In this document: piece after piece, positions 6,842-16,500 of the stretch | Position numbering within the stretch: position 1 is the stretch's first letter | Layout: the number at the start of each line of letters is the position of its first letter | DNA from: Candidatus Woesearchaeota archaeon | Lineage (GTDB): Archaea; Nanobdellota; Nanobdellia; SCGC-AAA011-G17; ARS1403 | Assembly (NCBI GenBank): GCA_016188065.1 | Contig: JACPIN010000022.1 | Coordinates: forward strand, 1-50,565 | Direction of reading: 5' to 3' | Length of the DNA: 50,565 bases | The notes under the pieces: generated by a model | Database searches by the model: none | What the model was told of the DNA's origin: nothing | The model's input: only the letters and a program-made list of their open reading frames with translations | Made by a program: the position numbers and the translations under genes

Positions 6842-7831
6842 ATGGCAAAAATTGATTATAATGCACTCTACCTTCGGTCGGAAAATGCAAGAATGAAGTT
6901 AAAAGAAGTCTCCAGGGCCTTGAGAAAAAGCTCGCAGCGCTTAAAATACAACTTCGACATTCTTGAAAATGAAAAAATGATCAAAAACCCTTATTGTATG
7001 TTTGACTATTCTTATTTTGGATTGGTTTTATTTAGGGCATACCTAAGAGGCGTTTATGTTGCAGAACAGGACAAAAAGAAGATACTGAATGAGCTGGAGA
7101 AAAATTCTTATGCCGTATCAATATATGAACTTGGTGGAGAATATGATCTTGCAGTTGAATTCATATCCCCGAACCCTTCAAAATTCAGCAAGGAGATAAA
7201 GAAAATCTCGACAATGATGCCAAATTTAAATGACTATAAAGTCGTTCTTAATGTTGTAACTCATCTTTATCCAGGGCATTACCTTACTAATGGAAAATTT
7301 CAAGATTCGTACAATGAAAAAATTATAGGGGGAGATAGAGATATAGAAATGCTAAACAAGAATGAGATGAAGCTGATTAAAACCCTGCTATTTTATCCAA
7401 CTGCACAGATGAACGAACTTGCAAAACATTCTGGATTGAATGTTAAAACTGTAAAAACAATTTTGAATGATTTGATGAAGAGAAAAGTGATCAAGGGATT
7501 TAAATACTGCCTTGACAGGGAAAAATTGGGGATAAATGCTTCGAGGCTTTTTTTAAAGCTACATCACCTGACAATTGAAAGAGAGACTAGCTTGATGAGC
7601 TATCTGAGAAATACCAAAGAAGTTGTGCAGGCAAACAAAACTATCGGCGACTGGGATATGGAAATTGACATTGAAGCACTTGATGCGGGAAAAATAAGAC
7701 AGGCAATTCTGCAGATAAGAATTGAATTCAAGGACATCATTGAAAGGTTTAACTTGATTGAGTTTCAGGACACATACAAGAAAAGTTATCTCCCAAGTTA
7801 TTTATTTGATGAATCTTTCATTAACAGTTAA
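6842..7831 (+). CDS. Tandem Lrp/AsnC-type transcription regulator
   Basis: DNA-binding regulator of 329 residues, about twice the usual Lrp length. Residues 5-50 look like a first HTH-type unit followed by a ligand-sensing-like domain (60-130); residues 170-215 hold a clear winged HTH (MNELAKHSGLNVKTVKTILN) followed by a second Lrp-type sensing domain (225-310, with IGDWDMEIDIEA). The protein seems to be an internal duplication in which the first half has drifted. Lrp proteins sense amino acids or nutrients. It stands upstream of the lipoprotein and HExxH genes, but about 45 bases separate them, so co-transcription is possible only. Confidence 0.75.
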   Translation: MAKIDYNALYLRSENARMKLKEVSRALRKSSQRLKYNFDILENEKMIKNPYCMFDYSYFGLVLFRAYLRGVYVAEQDKKKILNELEKNSYAVSIYELGGEYDLAVEFISPNPSKFSKEIKKISTMMPNLNDYKVVLNVVTHLYPGHYLTNGKFQDSYNEKIIGGDRDIEMLNKNEMKLIKTLLFYPTAQMNELAKHSGLNVKTVKTILNDLMKRKVIKGFKYCLDREKLGINASRLFLKLHHLTIERETSLMSYLRNTKEVVQANKTIGDWDMEIDIEALDAGKIRQAILQIRIEFKDIIERFNLIEFQDTYKKSYLPSYLFDESFINS

Positions 7832-7886
7832 GCATTTAAAATTTTTTATTAACCTAATCTATATCTAAAATAATATGGAGGATAAA

Positions 7887-8462
7887 ATGAACAGCGGATT
7901 AAAAAGTATTTTAGCAGCAGGAATAATTGCAGCATCAATCGGGTGTTATGACGATAAGTTGAAAGGTGAAAATAAAAAAGAGACTAAAAATTTAGAAACA
8001 GAAATTGTGTCTTCTGTTCAGCCTACTAAGGTGGATACAGTTTACGTCGAAGATTATTCACACTATTCCAAAATGGTTGGAAGAAAAATGCGCATTTACA
8101 ATGAAGAGGTTGGCTTGAAAGGAACATTGGAATTTACCCTCTCAGAAAATGGAGATGAATATGTACTGACAAAGAAAAGAGATTGGCAGAAGGAAGTTAA
8201 AGGAAAAAAAGTTTCGGTATATGATCAAGTTGATTTCTATTCTTCGGTTGAAGAACCAAGAAAACTAAAATCATTTGAGTCTTCTGCAGTGTACGATAAA
8301 GATTGGCTAATGACAAATATTCTGCTTGAGAGAGAAACAGCTGGAGAGGCTAAAGACTTCAAAAAAGCTGAAGAGATTTATCTCCAATGCCTTGACGCAT
8401 TAGAAAGGCCTACGATAAATGGAAGGCCAAGGGTTGCACCAATACCAGATGGAGGAATTTAA
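7887..8462 (+). CDS. Putative lipoprotein of unknown function
   Basis: 191 residues from ATG 7887, chosen because GGAGG (7877-7881) sits five bases before it; the in-frame ATG at 7875 overlaps that site and is unlikely. The N-terminus MNSGLKSILAAGIIAASIGC is a signal peptide ending in a lipobox-like A-S-I-G-C, followed by a Lys/Glu-rich linker and a soluble domain of about 140 residues that I do not recognise. It is expected to be exported and anchored on the outer face of the membrane. Confidence 0.65.
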   Translation: MNSGLKSILAAGIIAASIGCYDDKLKGENKKETKNLETEIVSSVQPTKVDTVYVEDYSHYSKMVGRKMRIYNEEVGLKGTLEFTLSENGDEYVLTKKRDWQKEVKGKKVSVYDQVDFYSSVEEPRKLKSFESSAVYDKDWLMTNILLERETAGEAKDFKKAEEIYLQCLDALERPTINGRPRVAPIPDGGI

Positions 8463-8483
8463 TTTTATTTTTTATTAATTTGT

Positions 8484-9023
8484 ATGTACAATCTTGACGA
8501 TATAAAAGAGGAAGTAATTGAAAAAGGTTTTAATGAGCTAAAGCAAGTTAGAATTGATATAGGCTGGCATCCAGTTAACAGCGGATTCATGACTTATGGG
8601 GATCTTGACATGCCTCGAAAAAGGAGCTATTATATTCATGTTCACCCATATCTGAAGAAAGCTGAAAAGCAGGTGATCAGAGGCGGAGTTGCCCATGAAA
8701 ACAGCCATATTATCAAGGATATGCGACTAACAAGACAAGAAGCTGAAATGGATGTAAAAAGATACTATCTTTCTAAAGCATATCATGTAAGAGATGAAAT
8801 ATGCACTGACCTTGATGTGATTAATAGGGGCTTTGGATATGAACTCCTTGCATTTGAATTTTTTCGAGAAACAAATGCATACGATAACGGATATGGCATG
8901 TCATCCACAAAAATAAGACAAATTATTGCAATCGTAGAAGATTTTCCTTTTGCATTTACCTATCGGGATTACCTTAATCTTTTTGGCAAAGATGGGGGGA
9001 ATGGAAACGAGAAAAAGCATTAA
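8484..9023 (+). CDS. Putative zinc metallopeptidase with HExxH motif
   Basis: A 179-residue protein with HENSH at residues 71-75 (context GGVAHENSHIIKD), fitting the HExxH zinc-protease signature. A third ligand could be among the acidic residues of RDEICTDLD, about 30 residues later. There is no signal peptide, so it is cytoplasmic. It begins 21 bases after the lipoprotein gene and is probably co-transcribed. I cannot place it in a named peptidase family; the protease call rests on the one motif. Confidence 0.6.
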   Translation: MYNLDDIKEEVIEKGFNELKQVRIDIGWHPVNSGFMTYGDLDMPRKRSYYIHVHPYLKKAEKQVIRGGVAHENSHIIKDMRLTRQEAEMDVKRYYLSKAYHVRDEICTDLDVINRGFGYELLAFEFFRETNAYDNGYGMSSTKIRQIIAIVEDFPFAFTYRDYLNLFGKDGGNGNEKKH

Positions 9024-9070
9024 CACCTACATCACAAAAATTATAAACTTCTAAATATTAACATGCAGCA

Positions 9071-9457
9071 ATGAAAGTTAAAAAAAAGAGTTTGGCAATG
9101 TGGTACACAAGAGTTATAGGAGTTCTTTTCATTCTCGTTGTTGTCTCTTTGGCTTTTGACTTCCAAAAATTCGGCTTTCGGGCTGAGACAATGCACAAAG
9201 TTTTTCATATTATATTAGGCATATTTGTTGTTGCTTTTGGCTGGAGTAATCACAAATTCTGGAGACCTTTTGCAATAATTAATGGTGCTTTTTTTACTTA
9301 CATTGCAATCTTCGGATGGATATTTCCTGACTTTGGAGGATTAGACACTTTTAATTTAATAGATACAATTCTGCATTCAATAGTTGGCCTTTCTGGCTTG
9401 TATATTGGAATCTTTGAAAAATCAGAAAAGGAAGATTATATCTTGTTAAAAAGCTGA
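9071..9457 (+). CDS. Four-pass membrane protein (DUF4383-like)
   Basis: A 128-residue membrane protein with four hydrophobic segments (about 12-30, 42-60, 65-83 and 98-116). Histidines in the helices (HKVFHIILG and DTILHSIVGLSGLY) resemble the DUF4383 pattern. Function unknown. The TATA-like TTATAAAC at 9041-9048 lies about 26 bases before the ATG, suggesting a leaderless mRNA. It converges with the next gene with no space between stops. Confidence 0.7.
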   Translation: MKVKKKSLAMWYTRVIGVLFILVVVSLAFDFQKFGFRAETMHKVFHIILGIFVVAFGWSNHKFWRPFAIINGAFFTYIAIFGWIFPDFGGLDTFNLIDTILHSIVGLSGLYIGIFEKSEKEDYILLKS

Positions 9458-9715
9458 TTAATAATACTCGCTCAGCATTGCTTCTATAGAGCCTTTTGCA
9501 GGGCAATTCTTGTATTTTTTTCTTAATATCTTTAACGCAAGCTTTAGAGACTCCCTGTGGTCTGCCTTGATTAATTCAACCAGCTCTTTTCTTTCTTTCA
9601 AATAATGCTCGGGCATTCTAGATAATCTAAAAAGCAAATTATTTTGAACTTGGTATATCGCATCGGTCTTTAGCCTCCAGTATCTTTCTTTTTTATTTTC
9701 ATAATAACCGCTCAT
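9458..9715 (-). CDS. Small basic hypothetical protein
   Basis: An 85-residue, mostly helical and Lys/Arg-rich protein (KNCPAKGSIEAMLSEYY at the end). No family recognised. Its start region faces the tRNA-Trp promoter; the AT-rich stretch between them may carry divergent promoters. Confidence 0.5.
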   Translation of the reverse strand: MSGYYENKKERYWRLKTDAIYQVQNNLLFRLSRMPEHYLKERKELVELIKADHRESLKLALKILRKKYKNCPAKGSIEAMLSEYY

Positions 9716-9798
9716 ATCACTGCTTGTTTTTGAATTTTAATATATAATACTTTTGCAAAGATAATTTTATATAGAGGGTTTTCAATGTTTTCATTTAC

Positions 9799-9897
9799 GG
9801 GGACGTAGTATAACTCGGTTATTATGGTCGGCTCCAGTTCGGCTTTAAAGAGCAGAAAAGAAACCGATTGATGGGGGTTCAAATCCCTCCGTCCCCA
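9799..9897 (+). tRNA. tRNA-Trp (CCA) with a short anticodon-loop intron
   Basis: The acceptor stem GGGGACG (9799-9805) pairs with CGTCCCC (9890-9896), followed by discriminator A. The D arm is at 9808-9825, the anticodon stem is GTCGG/CCGAT (9827-9831/9864-9868) and the T arm is GGGGG-TTCAAAT-CCCTC (9873-9889). The anticodon loop region is 32 bases; it begins CTCCAG, giving anticodon CCA at 9834-9836, and leaves an intron of about 25 bases near 9838-9862 after position 37, the canonical archaeal site. The intron can form a short GCTT/GAGC hairpin. CCA is not encoded. The TATA-like TTTTATATA (9765-9773) is about 30 bases upstream. Confidence 0.92.
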
Positions 9898-10085
9898 TTC
9901 GGTAGCTCAATGTAATGACTTCCAGTTACAAAAATTTATTTTATAAAAAATATTTTTTAATTTTTGTTTTTTGTTATTACTATTTGTGACAAATTCATAT
10001 ATCATGTTTCTATTTTATAATAGTGAAATTTTAGAAAGACTTATAAAGTATTTTCTTGAATCCATCTTTGGGGTTAAAATTAACA

Positions 10086-11189
10086 ATGCTGGAATCTATT
10101 ACTCAAAAAAATATTGATGAAGCTTTTAATGAGCCGCTTTTAATTGCCAGTGCTGCTGGTAAGGGCGGAGTCGGAAAAACTTCTGTTAGCATAAATTTAG
10201 CCCATGCACTTGCTGACCATGGCTTGATTGTTGGTTACATCGACGCTAATTTAAGAAACCCTGACGGAGCTTCAAGGTGCTATGCCGATGCAGGATTAAG
10301 ATTAGATGAAATTGGCAGAGCCACTATTCCAGAAAACAAGCCTACATTGCTTGATGTTGTGCTAGGAAAAAAAGTCTTAACTGGAAGGAAAAAAATAGAA
10401 AAAGAAGGTACAAAATCTGGTCGGGGGTATGCAGCAGTGTTCAGATGGGATCGAGCTTCTTTAAATGAAGTTGCAATGCAAAGTATAAATAGGCCAAATT
10501 TATTTTATTTTTTTGCGCCAAGATCAAGTATAGGCAGTTTGGATGAAAGGGCAAATCTTGATGAAAGAGAGAGAGCTTTAAATGAAGCACAGAAGAACAT
10601 CCTAGAAAAATCCAGAAGGCTTAACGGATATCAGGCTTTAGTAGTTGACTTTCCTGTACTTAATACTCATTTTGAGATAGATTCTTTCTTCAAATGTGAT
10701 AAGAAGCTTTTCATTGTCCATTACGGAGATAATGCAAGTAAAGATTGGGTTTATGATTGCCTTAAGTTTGCCGTTAATAAGGAAAATATAAGGCCGCAAG
10801 ATAATTTTATTGTATTTAATAAAATAAAACAAGAATCTAAAATAGCAGACAGAAGGGATTTTTTTAATCAATACGGCCTGGGCAATATTTTTGATTGGTT
10901 TAGGGATTATTCATGGGATAAGAATAGAAATGACGCGCAAGAAATGTACGAACTACAGCTTCCAAAGGATATAAGAAAATTAAATCTTGATAGGCTCGCT
11001 TTTGTAAATCCTGCTTTTTATTTCTATCTTACTGAAAGAATTGAAATAAGTGAAGATCGGGGAACTCCATTTTTGTCAGATATTAAAAATATGAATACAG
11101 TATATGGAGATGAAATGAATGCATTGGCATCTTATCTTATTTCATCAAGGATTAACGGGTATAAAGAAAAAAATCAGGAGCGAAAATGA
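10086..11189 (+). CDS. ParA/MinD-like P-loop ATPase
   Basis: Deviant Walker ATPase of the ParA/MinD superfamily. With ATG 10086 as start (an upstream TTG at 10056 is possible), KGGVGKT occupies residues 26-32 with the signature lysine at 26; GYIDANLRNPDG is the switch I-like segment and ALVVDFPV the Walker B strand. The 367 residues exceed MinD size because of an insertion between switch I and Walker B that includes an Arg/Glu-rich stretch. Such ATPases position complexes on membranes or nucleoids. Its ATGA overlap with the next gene puts it at the head of the surface operon, suggesting that it localises or drives that assembly. No ParB or MinE partner is seen. Confidence 0.85.
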   Translation: MLESITQKNIDEAFNEPLLIASAAGKGGVGKTSVSINLAHALADHGLIVGYIDANLRNPDGASRCYADAGLRLDEIGRATIPENKPTLLDVVLGKKVLTGRKKIEKEGTKSGRGYAAVFRWDRASLNEVAMQSINRPNLFYFFAPRSSIGSLDERANLDERERALNEAQKNILEKSRRLNGYQALVVDFPVLNTHFEIDSFFKCDKKLFIVHYGDNASKDWVYDCLKFAVNKENIRPQDNFIVFNKIKQESKIADRRDFFNQYGLGNIFDWFRDYSWDKNRNDAQEMYELQLPKDIRKLNLDRLAFVNPAFYFYLTERIEISEDRGTPFLSDIKNMNTVYGDEMNALASYLISSRINGYKEKNQERK

Positions 11190-11935
11190 GAAGCGGAGAC
11201 AATCTTGAAGCCAGTACATTCGGAAAAAGAGTAAAAGGGGTTGTTGCAGTAGTTGCAGGAACAGTTATTGCCGGGTCTGTTTTATGCCATTATGTTACAA
11301 AAGAGTCTGCTGTTAAAGATGTAAAAATTTCTGCTGTTAAAGAAGCTAGAGAAGTTAAGTCTGGCTTGGAGAAGAAGCTTACCATAGCTGAAAGCGCAAA
11401 TATAGTTTTAAAAAATGAGAATAAAACACTGGAATCTGATAAAGAGTTATTGAGCGGAAGAGTAACACTTTTACAAACTGAAGCAGACTCTGCAAGAAAA
11501 GAAGCTGATAAGAGGGCTGTAGCAATCAAGGCATTAGAAAAAAAAGCTCAAGTAAGCTATCAGGACAGCATAAGGGTCGTATACCAAAAACAATATTCAA
11601 AGCACCCTTCTGAAATCAGGGATTTTGCATATAAATCTGAATTCGAGGGAAGAAAGGCCTATTTGTATATTGAACAAGTTAAGGAAAAATCATTAAAGGA
11701 AATTATAGAAGAAGTTATCCCTGAAAATCTAAAAGAAAGAAAAGAGTTTGCAGTATCGATTCCAGGATTCTTTGATAGATATCAGGCTTTAGCAAAAAAA
11801 TACAAATTGAGCACTAGCCTTACAGATTACACTGCAATAGATGCAACAAAGCAGATGAGCGGAGTCTGGAACATTGTTTTCATCGATAAAAACGGAAAAG
11901 AAAAACTAGCAGAATATTATCCTGGGAGGGATTAA
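11186..11935 (+). CDS. Membrane-anchored coiled-coil protein
   Basis: A 249-residue protein with a short N-terminal tail, one membrane helix (about residues 18-37, VVAVVAGTVIAGSVLCHYV), then a heptad-rich coiled coil (about 45-125) and a C-terminal domain of about 110 residues that I do not recognise. The start overlaps the ATPase stop, and the next gene begins three bases after its stop, so it is within an operon. The likely layout is a membrane tether with the coiled coil outside, or a link between the cytosolic ATPase and the secreted products of the operon. Confidence 0.7.
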   Translation: MRSGDNLEASTFGKRVKGVVAVVAGTVIAGSVLCHYVTKESAVKDVKISAVKEAREVKSGLEKKLTIAESANIVLKNENKTLESDKELLSGRVTLLQTEADSARKEADKRAVAIKALEKKAQVSYQDSIRVVYQKQYSKHPSEIRDFAYKSEFEGRKAYLYIEQVKEKSLKEIIEEVIPENLKERKEFAVSIPGFFDRYQALAKKYKLSTSLTDYTAIDATKQMSGVWNIVFIDKNGKEKLAEYYPGRD

Positions 11936-11938
11936 AAA

Positions 11939-13516
11939 ATGAAAAGATTATTGCCATATTATATAGGAGCATCATTGGCAGCATTGCCATTAAGTTCTTC
12001 CAAAGCAGAAATTCCAATGGAGGAAATCATAAGTACAGTCGAGAAAGAAGGAAAAATTTCTTTTAAAGACTTGAGAGAAAGAGATGAAGCAATTAATAAT
12101 GCTTACGGGCAGTTCTTGCCTTTTGATAAAACAAACATCACTGCAGATGGAAAAATTATTTATTTAGATGACAGCGTTATTGACCGCATTATCGATACAG
12201 CATATCCACAAAAAGATATTGATGTAAGCAATTTGGATGATTTATTGAGCAGGCATGATGATTTCTTTGTGGCAAAGAAAGACGGCAGTTTCAAAGTTTT
12301 GATACAAGAGCCAAGATTGGTAGGAACTACAGATGATACACTAAAAGCTTCTTTCAGGGATTTAGGTGTTAATGAAATAGCTGGAGATTATTTTGAAAGT
12401 ATAGCAAGAAAAACAGATAGGGTTGCAACAGAAGCTTATAATATGTTCAATAATGTTAAAACTTTCAGCGTTCATCTAAAAGGCACTAAGACCTCAATGC
12501 TTGCTGATTTGCCTACTGCATTCGGTCTCGCTTTAGGGACAAATTCAAGCACTTCGGATATAAGAAAATTAGTTGAGGAATTAGAAGTGGATTCCACATT
12601 GGAAGATGAGCTTGGAAAAATCCCGGCCATAGGAATGAAAAGCAGGATTACATTGAATTTTTTCAGAAGGGAAGGATGGGGAGCAAATATTCTTGACTAT
12701 GAAATTATCGTACAAGACAACGGAACAGAATACACGCAAGCAAAGTATACAATTTCAGAAAACATATTCTGGAATAAGCATAAGATGGCTAAACCAACTG
12801 ATATTATCCTCGCTCCCGCCATGGAATCTTATCTAGGAATTAAGCCTGTTATCGTAGCTGCTGAAACTACAAAACCAGAATCAGGGCCTATAAATGTAAC
12901 AAAGCCAGAAGGTTTAGATACAGCCAGGGCAGTAAGTGAAGATACTCCTTATGTTGAGAGAAAAGAAAAGAGAAAAGAAAAAGCGCCAAAGAGATCTATC
13001 GTAGATATAGTTCTTGGAGTTGGCTATAATCCAATCAGGGGAATTGCAGGAGTTCACAGAAGCCATGGAGATTTTGTCTACGGCCCATATGGTGGGATAA
13101 GCAAGATTGGTGGAGAGCACTCATCCATTTCTCAAAGCCAAGTCAGTGCATTAGGAAATAGACATGAGATTAGCAGAGACTGGAATGAAGATGAGATGGG
13201 CTGGTTTGTCGGCGGAGATTTCGGATATAGGATTGATGATAAATTTTCTGCTGTTGCTGGACTTGATCTGGGTTTAAGCAGGGTCGAGATTTCTGGGAAA
13301 GCATCTCCGAGAGTTTATGATAAAAATGGAAAAGTTATTGGAAGAGGTCCAGATCAGATAATCACTGACAGCAGTTTAAGAAAAAAACTTGGGCTCAATA
13401 TTGGAGCTCAGTATAAAGGTATAACTGGAAAGTATAGCTATGATATCGAAGGAAAAAAACATGGAGTTCAAGTTACTTTCCCAATTGTAAGATATGTAAA
13501 TGGAGGGAAAAAATGA
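11939..13516 (+). CDS. Secreted protein with barrel-like C-terminal domain
   Basis: A 525-residue protein with a signal peptide (MKRLLPYYIGASLAALPLSS, cleavage near SKA). The first 300 residues are an unrecognised domain; a Glu/Lys-rich linker (about 340-355) leads to a C-terminal region of alternating short strands rich in Gly and aromatic residues (VLGVGYNPIRG, GYRIDDKFSAVAGLDLGL, LGLNIGAQYKG) that reads like an outer-membrane beta-barrel or its N-terminal plug. Archaea of this type lack a bacterial outer membrane, so this may instead be an assembly or surface domain, or an acquired one. It starts three bases after the previous stop and overlaps the next start by four bases. Confidence 0.65.
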   Translation: MKRLLPYYIGASLAALPLSSSKAEIPMEEIISTVEKEGKISFKDLRERDEAINNAYGQFLPFDKTNITADGKIIYLDDSVIDRIIDTAYPQKDIDVSNLDDLLSRHDDFFVAKKDGSFKVLIQEPRLVGTTDDTLKASFRDLGVNEIAGDYFESIARKTDRVATEAYNMFNNVKTFSVHLKGTKTSMLADLPTAFGLALGTNSSTSDIRKLVEELEVDSTLEDELGKIPAIGMKSRITLNFFRREGWGANILDYEIIVQDNGTEYTQAKYTISENIFWNKHKMAKPTDIILAPAMESYLGIKPVIVAAETTKPESGPINVTKPEGLDTARAVSEDTPYVERKEKRKEKAPKRSIVDIVLGVGYNPIRGIAGVHRSHGDFVYGPYGGISKIGGEHSSISQSQVSALGNRHEISRDWNEDEMGWFVGGDFGYRIDDKFSAVAGLDLGLSRVEISGKASPRVYDKNGKVIGRGPDQIITDSSLRKKLGLNIGAQYKGITGKYSYDIEGKKHGVQVTFPIVRYVNGGKK

Positions 13517-16500
13517 AGAAATTTTTATTATCCTTAATTTTTGTATTTTTATTATTATTAGGAAATGTTAATGCATCTGTCAGCGTGATAAGCGGATTCA
13601 AGGATGGGGGCAGTGTTAAGGATATAAACGACGGCGATAAAACTGCATTTTGGGTGGATATATGGAGTGATACCGGAAAAGAAACTGTTGATATAACTTT
13701 AAGAGATTTGAATAATAATTTAATTTATACATTTGAAGACAATACTGTATCAAGAGAGGGATTTGCAAAGGAATACATGCTCGACAAGTCAGTATATAAA
13801 AATCCAGGACAGTATAAAATATTAGTCTATGCAAAAGACAGTGAAAGCGATGTTCTTGATGATAGCTTAAGATTGAATGTTAAAGAAAAGTCTAAAGTAA
13901 ACAGCGCTCCTATCGTTGCAAATATTCCAAATCAAGAAGTAAAAATTGGAGACCTATTTAATTATCAAGTTTCTGCTTCTGATCCTGATAACGATGTTTT
14001 ATCTTATTTCCTAAACGAGAAACCTGAAGGAATGAGTATTGTAAATGGAAAAATTAGTTGGAATGCGAACAAAGTCGGAAGCTATAATATTGTTGTTTTA
14101 GTAAGTGACCTGAAAGGCGGAGATGTGTCAAAAGGCTTCACTCTTGTTGTTAAAGAAAAAGTGCAACAACCTATTAACAATGCACCAAGATTATTTATCA
14201 AGAAAGACGATATTGTTATAGGTTATGAGGTCACTATAGAAAAAGGAAAAGAGCTAGTCTTAGTTTTAGAAGGCATTGATGAGGATAAAGATGACAAATT
14301 AACATATAGTTATAGAGATGGTATCCCTTCTGGCTCTATCTTAGTAAACAATGTTTTTAGATGGACTCCTGAAAAATCGGACAGCATTGGAACCATAATT
14401 GAATTCACTGTAAGCGACGGTAAAGCTACTGACTTTAAGGTTATCAAAATTATCGTGAAAGAAGAATTGCCCATTCCAGATGATGTCGTAAGGGGGGATT
14501 TTGATTACGACGGCATTGTTGATTTAGATGATTTCTTTTTATTCAGCGAACAATTCGGCAAGCCAATAACAGAGCAAAATACTGAATATGACTTGAACAA
14601 AGATGAAAAAATCAATTTAGAAGATTTCTTCATAATTTCCGGGAGCTTCGGCAAAAGTACGGGATTAAGCATACAGTTTTCAGACATCAACGGCAATAAG
14701 ATAGGTAGTTTAACAGTCAGAGAAAATGAAGGATTCAAATTGCAGGTTGATCCAAGAGACAGGACAGGAAGAAAATTACAATTTACATATCAAAGCGACC
14801 TTCCAGTATTAAAAACAGACAGCACGCTTGCAGGAGCAACAACCCAAGATACCGTGAAGCATCCTAATGTAGAAGGTAAATTCATTATCAAGGTTTTAAC
14901 AACCGATGGTATAAATAAATTCCTGAAATCTTTCTATGTAATAGTAAAGGATGTCAATAGAAATCCTGTAATTAGAAATGTTGAAAGAATTGAGCCCGTT
15001 GGATTAGTAAAAGAAAGTCAAACAATAAAAATCAAAGTCGATGCTGTTGATCCTGATGGAGATACTTTAAGCTTCGAAGCAAATAGAGGTAAATTTTTCC
15101 AAGATGGAAGCATTCTCAGCTGGAGAACAGGATTTGATGATGCAGGGGTTTATGAATTAACTGTAACTGCAAAAGATGGATTTGGTGGAAGCGCTTCTGA
15201 TTCAAGGCTGAAATTTACAGTTTTTGATATAACTCCATTAACATTCACTTCAACACCTGTAGTAGAATTTTTCCTTGATAAAATAGGAAAAGAATATGTT
15301 TACGACGCAAATACAAATAAAGACAACGGATTCATTGGAGGATATCCAATCTATTCTTTGATTGCAGGCCCTAAAGGGATGAACATTGACAGCAAATCAG
15401 GAGTAGTAAAATGGAAGCCTGAAGCAAATCAAGACGGAAACCATGTTATAAAAATAAAAGCCGTTGACGACGAGGGTATTGACGGTGTTCAAGAGTTTAC
15501 ATTGAAAGTTGTTAAGCCTGTTAATAAAGCACCCCAGCTGAGTGTAAAGAAAGATGGAACTATCGTAACATCTGCTAATGTACTTGAAAATTCTGAATTA
15601 ATGCTTGATTTATCTGCAGTTGATACTGACAGTGATATTTACCCCGGAACCATCAGCTTCAGATTGGAAAATCCTCCTGCTGGAATGAAATTAGAGAATA
15701 ATAAAATTTTATATAAACCTGGTTTCGATGTCGTGCAGCATCCTGCTAAAGAAAAACAATTTGAAATTAAGATTATTGCAAGTGATGGTGTTTCTGAAAA
15801 TAAACTTGATTTTAAAATTGTTGTTGCTGATGTAAATAGATTGCCTAATTTAATCACGCCTGATTCAGCTATTAGAATTGAAGAAAGCAGATATTTAGGA
15901 GCTGACCTTAGAGGGAATACTATTGCTTTTGATGTTGTAAATGAAAATGATCCTGATAATGACAGTGTGAGCACTAGTGTTGATAACATGCCAAAAGGAG
16001 CAAAGATAGAAAATGGAAAATTTATCTGGAAGATAAGAAAGAATCAAGGAACAATTAAAGAAATTGGACAGCCAGAAATACCATATGAATTAGTATTCAA
16101 ATTGAGTGATGGAATATCAACAGCTGAAAAGAAAGTTAAAATTTTTATTATTGATACAGCAGCTCCTTTTTATCCTGGATTATTTAATCAATTGACGCCG
16201 CCAGAAGTATTCCTTAGTGTGATGAGTGTTGAGCCTGTTTCAGAAGGAATAAAAGTTGTTGCAACAGGAAAATACAACTCCATTGATAAGCAGAATTTTA
16301 ATGACGAGCTTGAATACAATTTTGACTGGGGAGATGGAACAAGCGCTGGTTTTAAGAAAAACATTGAGGAAAGCACAGCAACACATTTCTATAAGTATGA
16401 TATGAAGTTCGGCACTCCAAAATTAAAGCTGCAAGTAAAAGATGAAGATGGGATGATTGGCGAAGCTTCTTATGATTTTGATTTTAGAGGGGCAATAATC

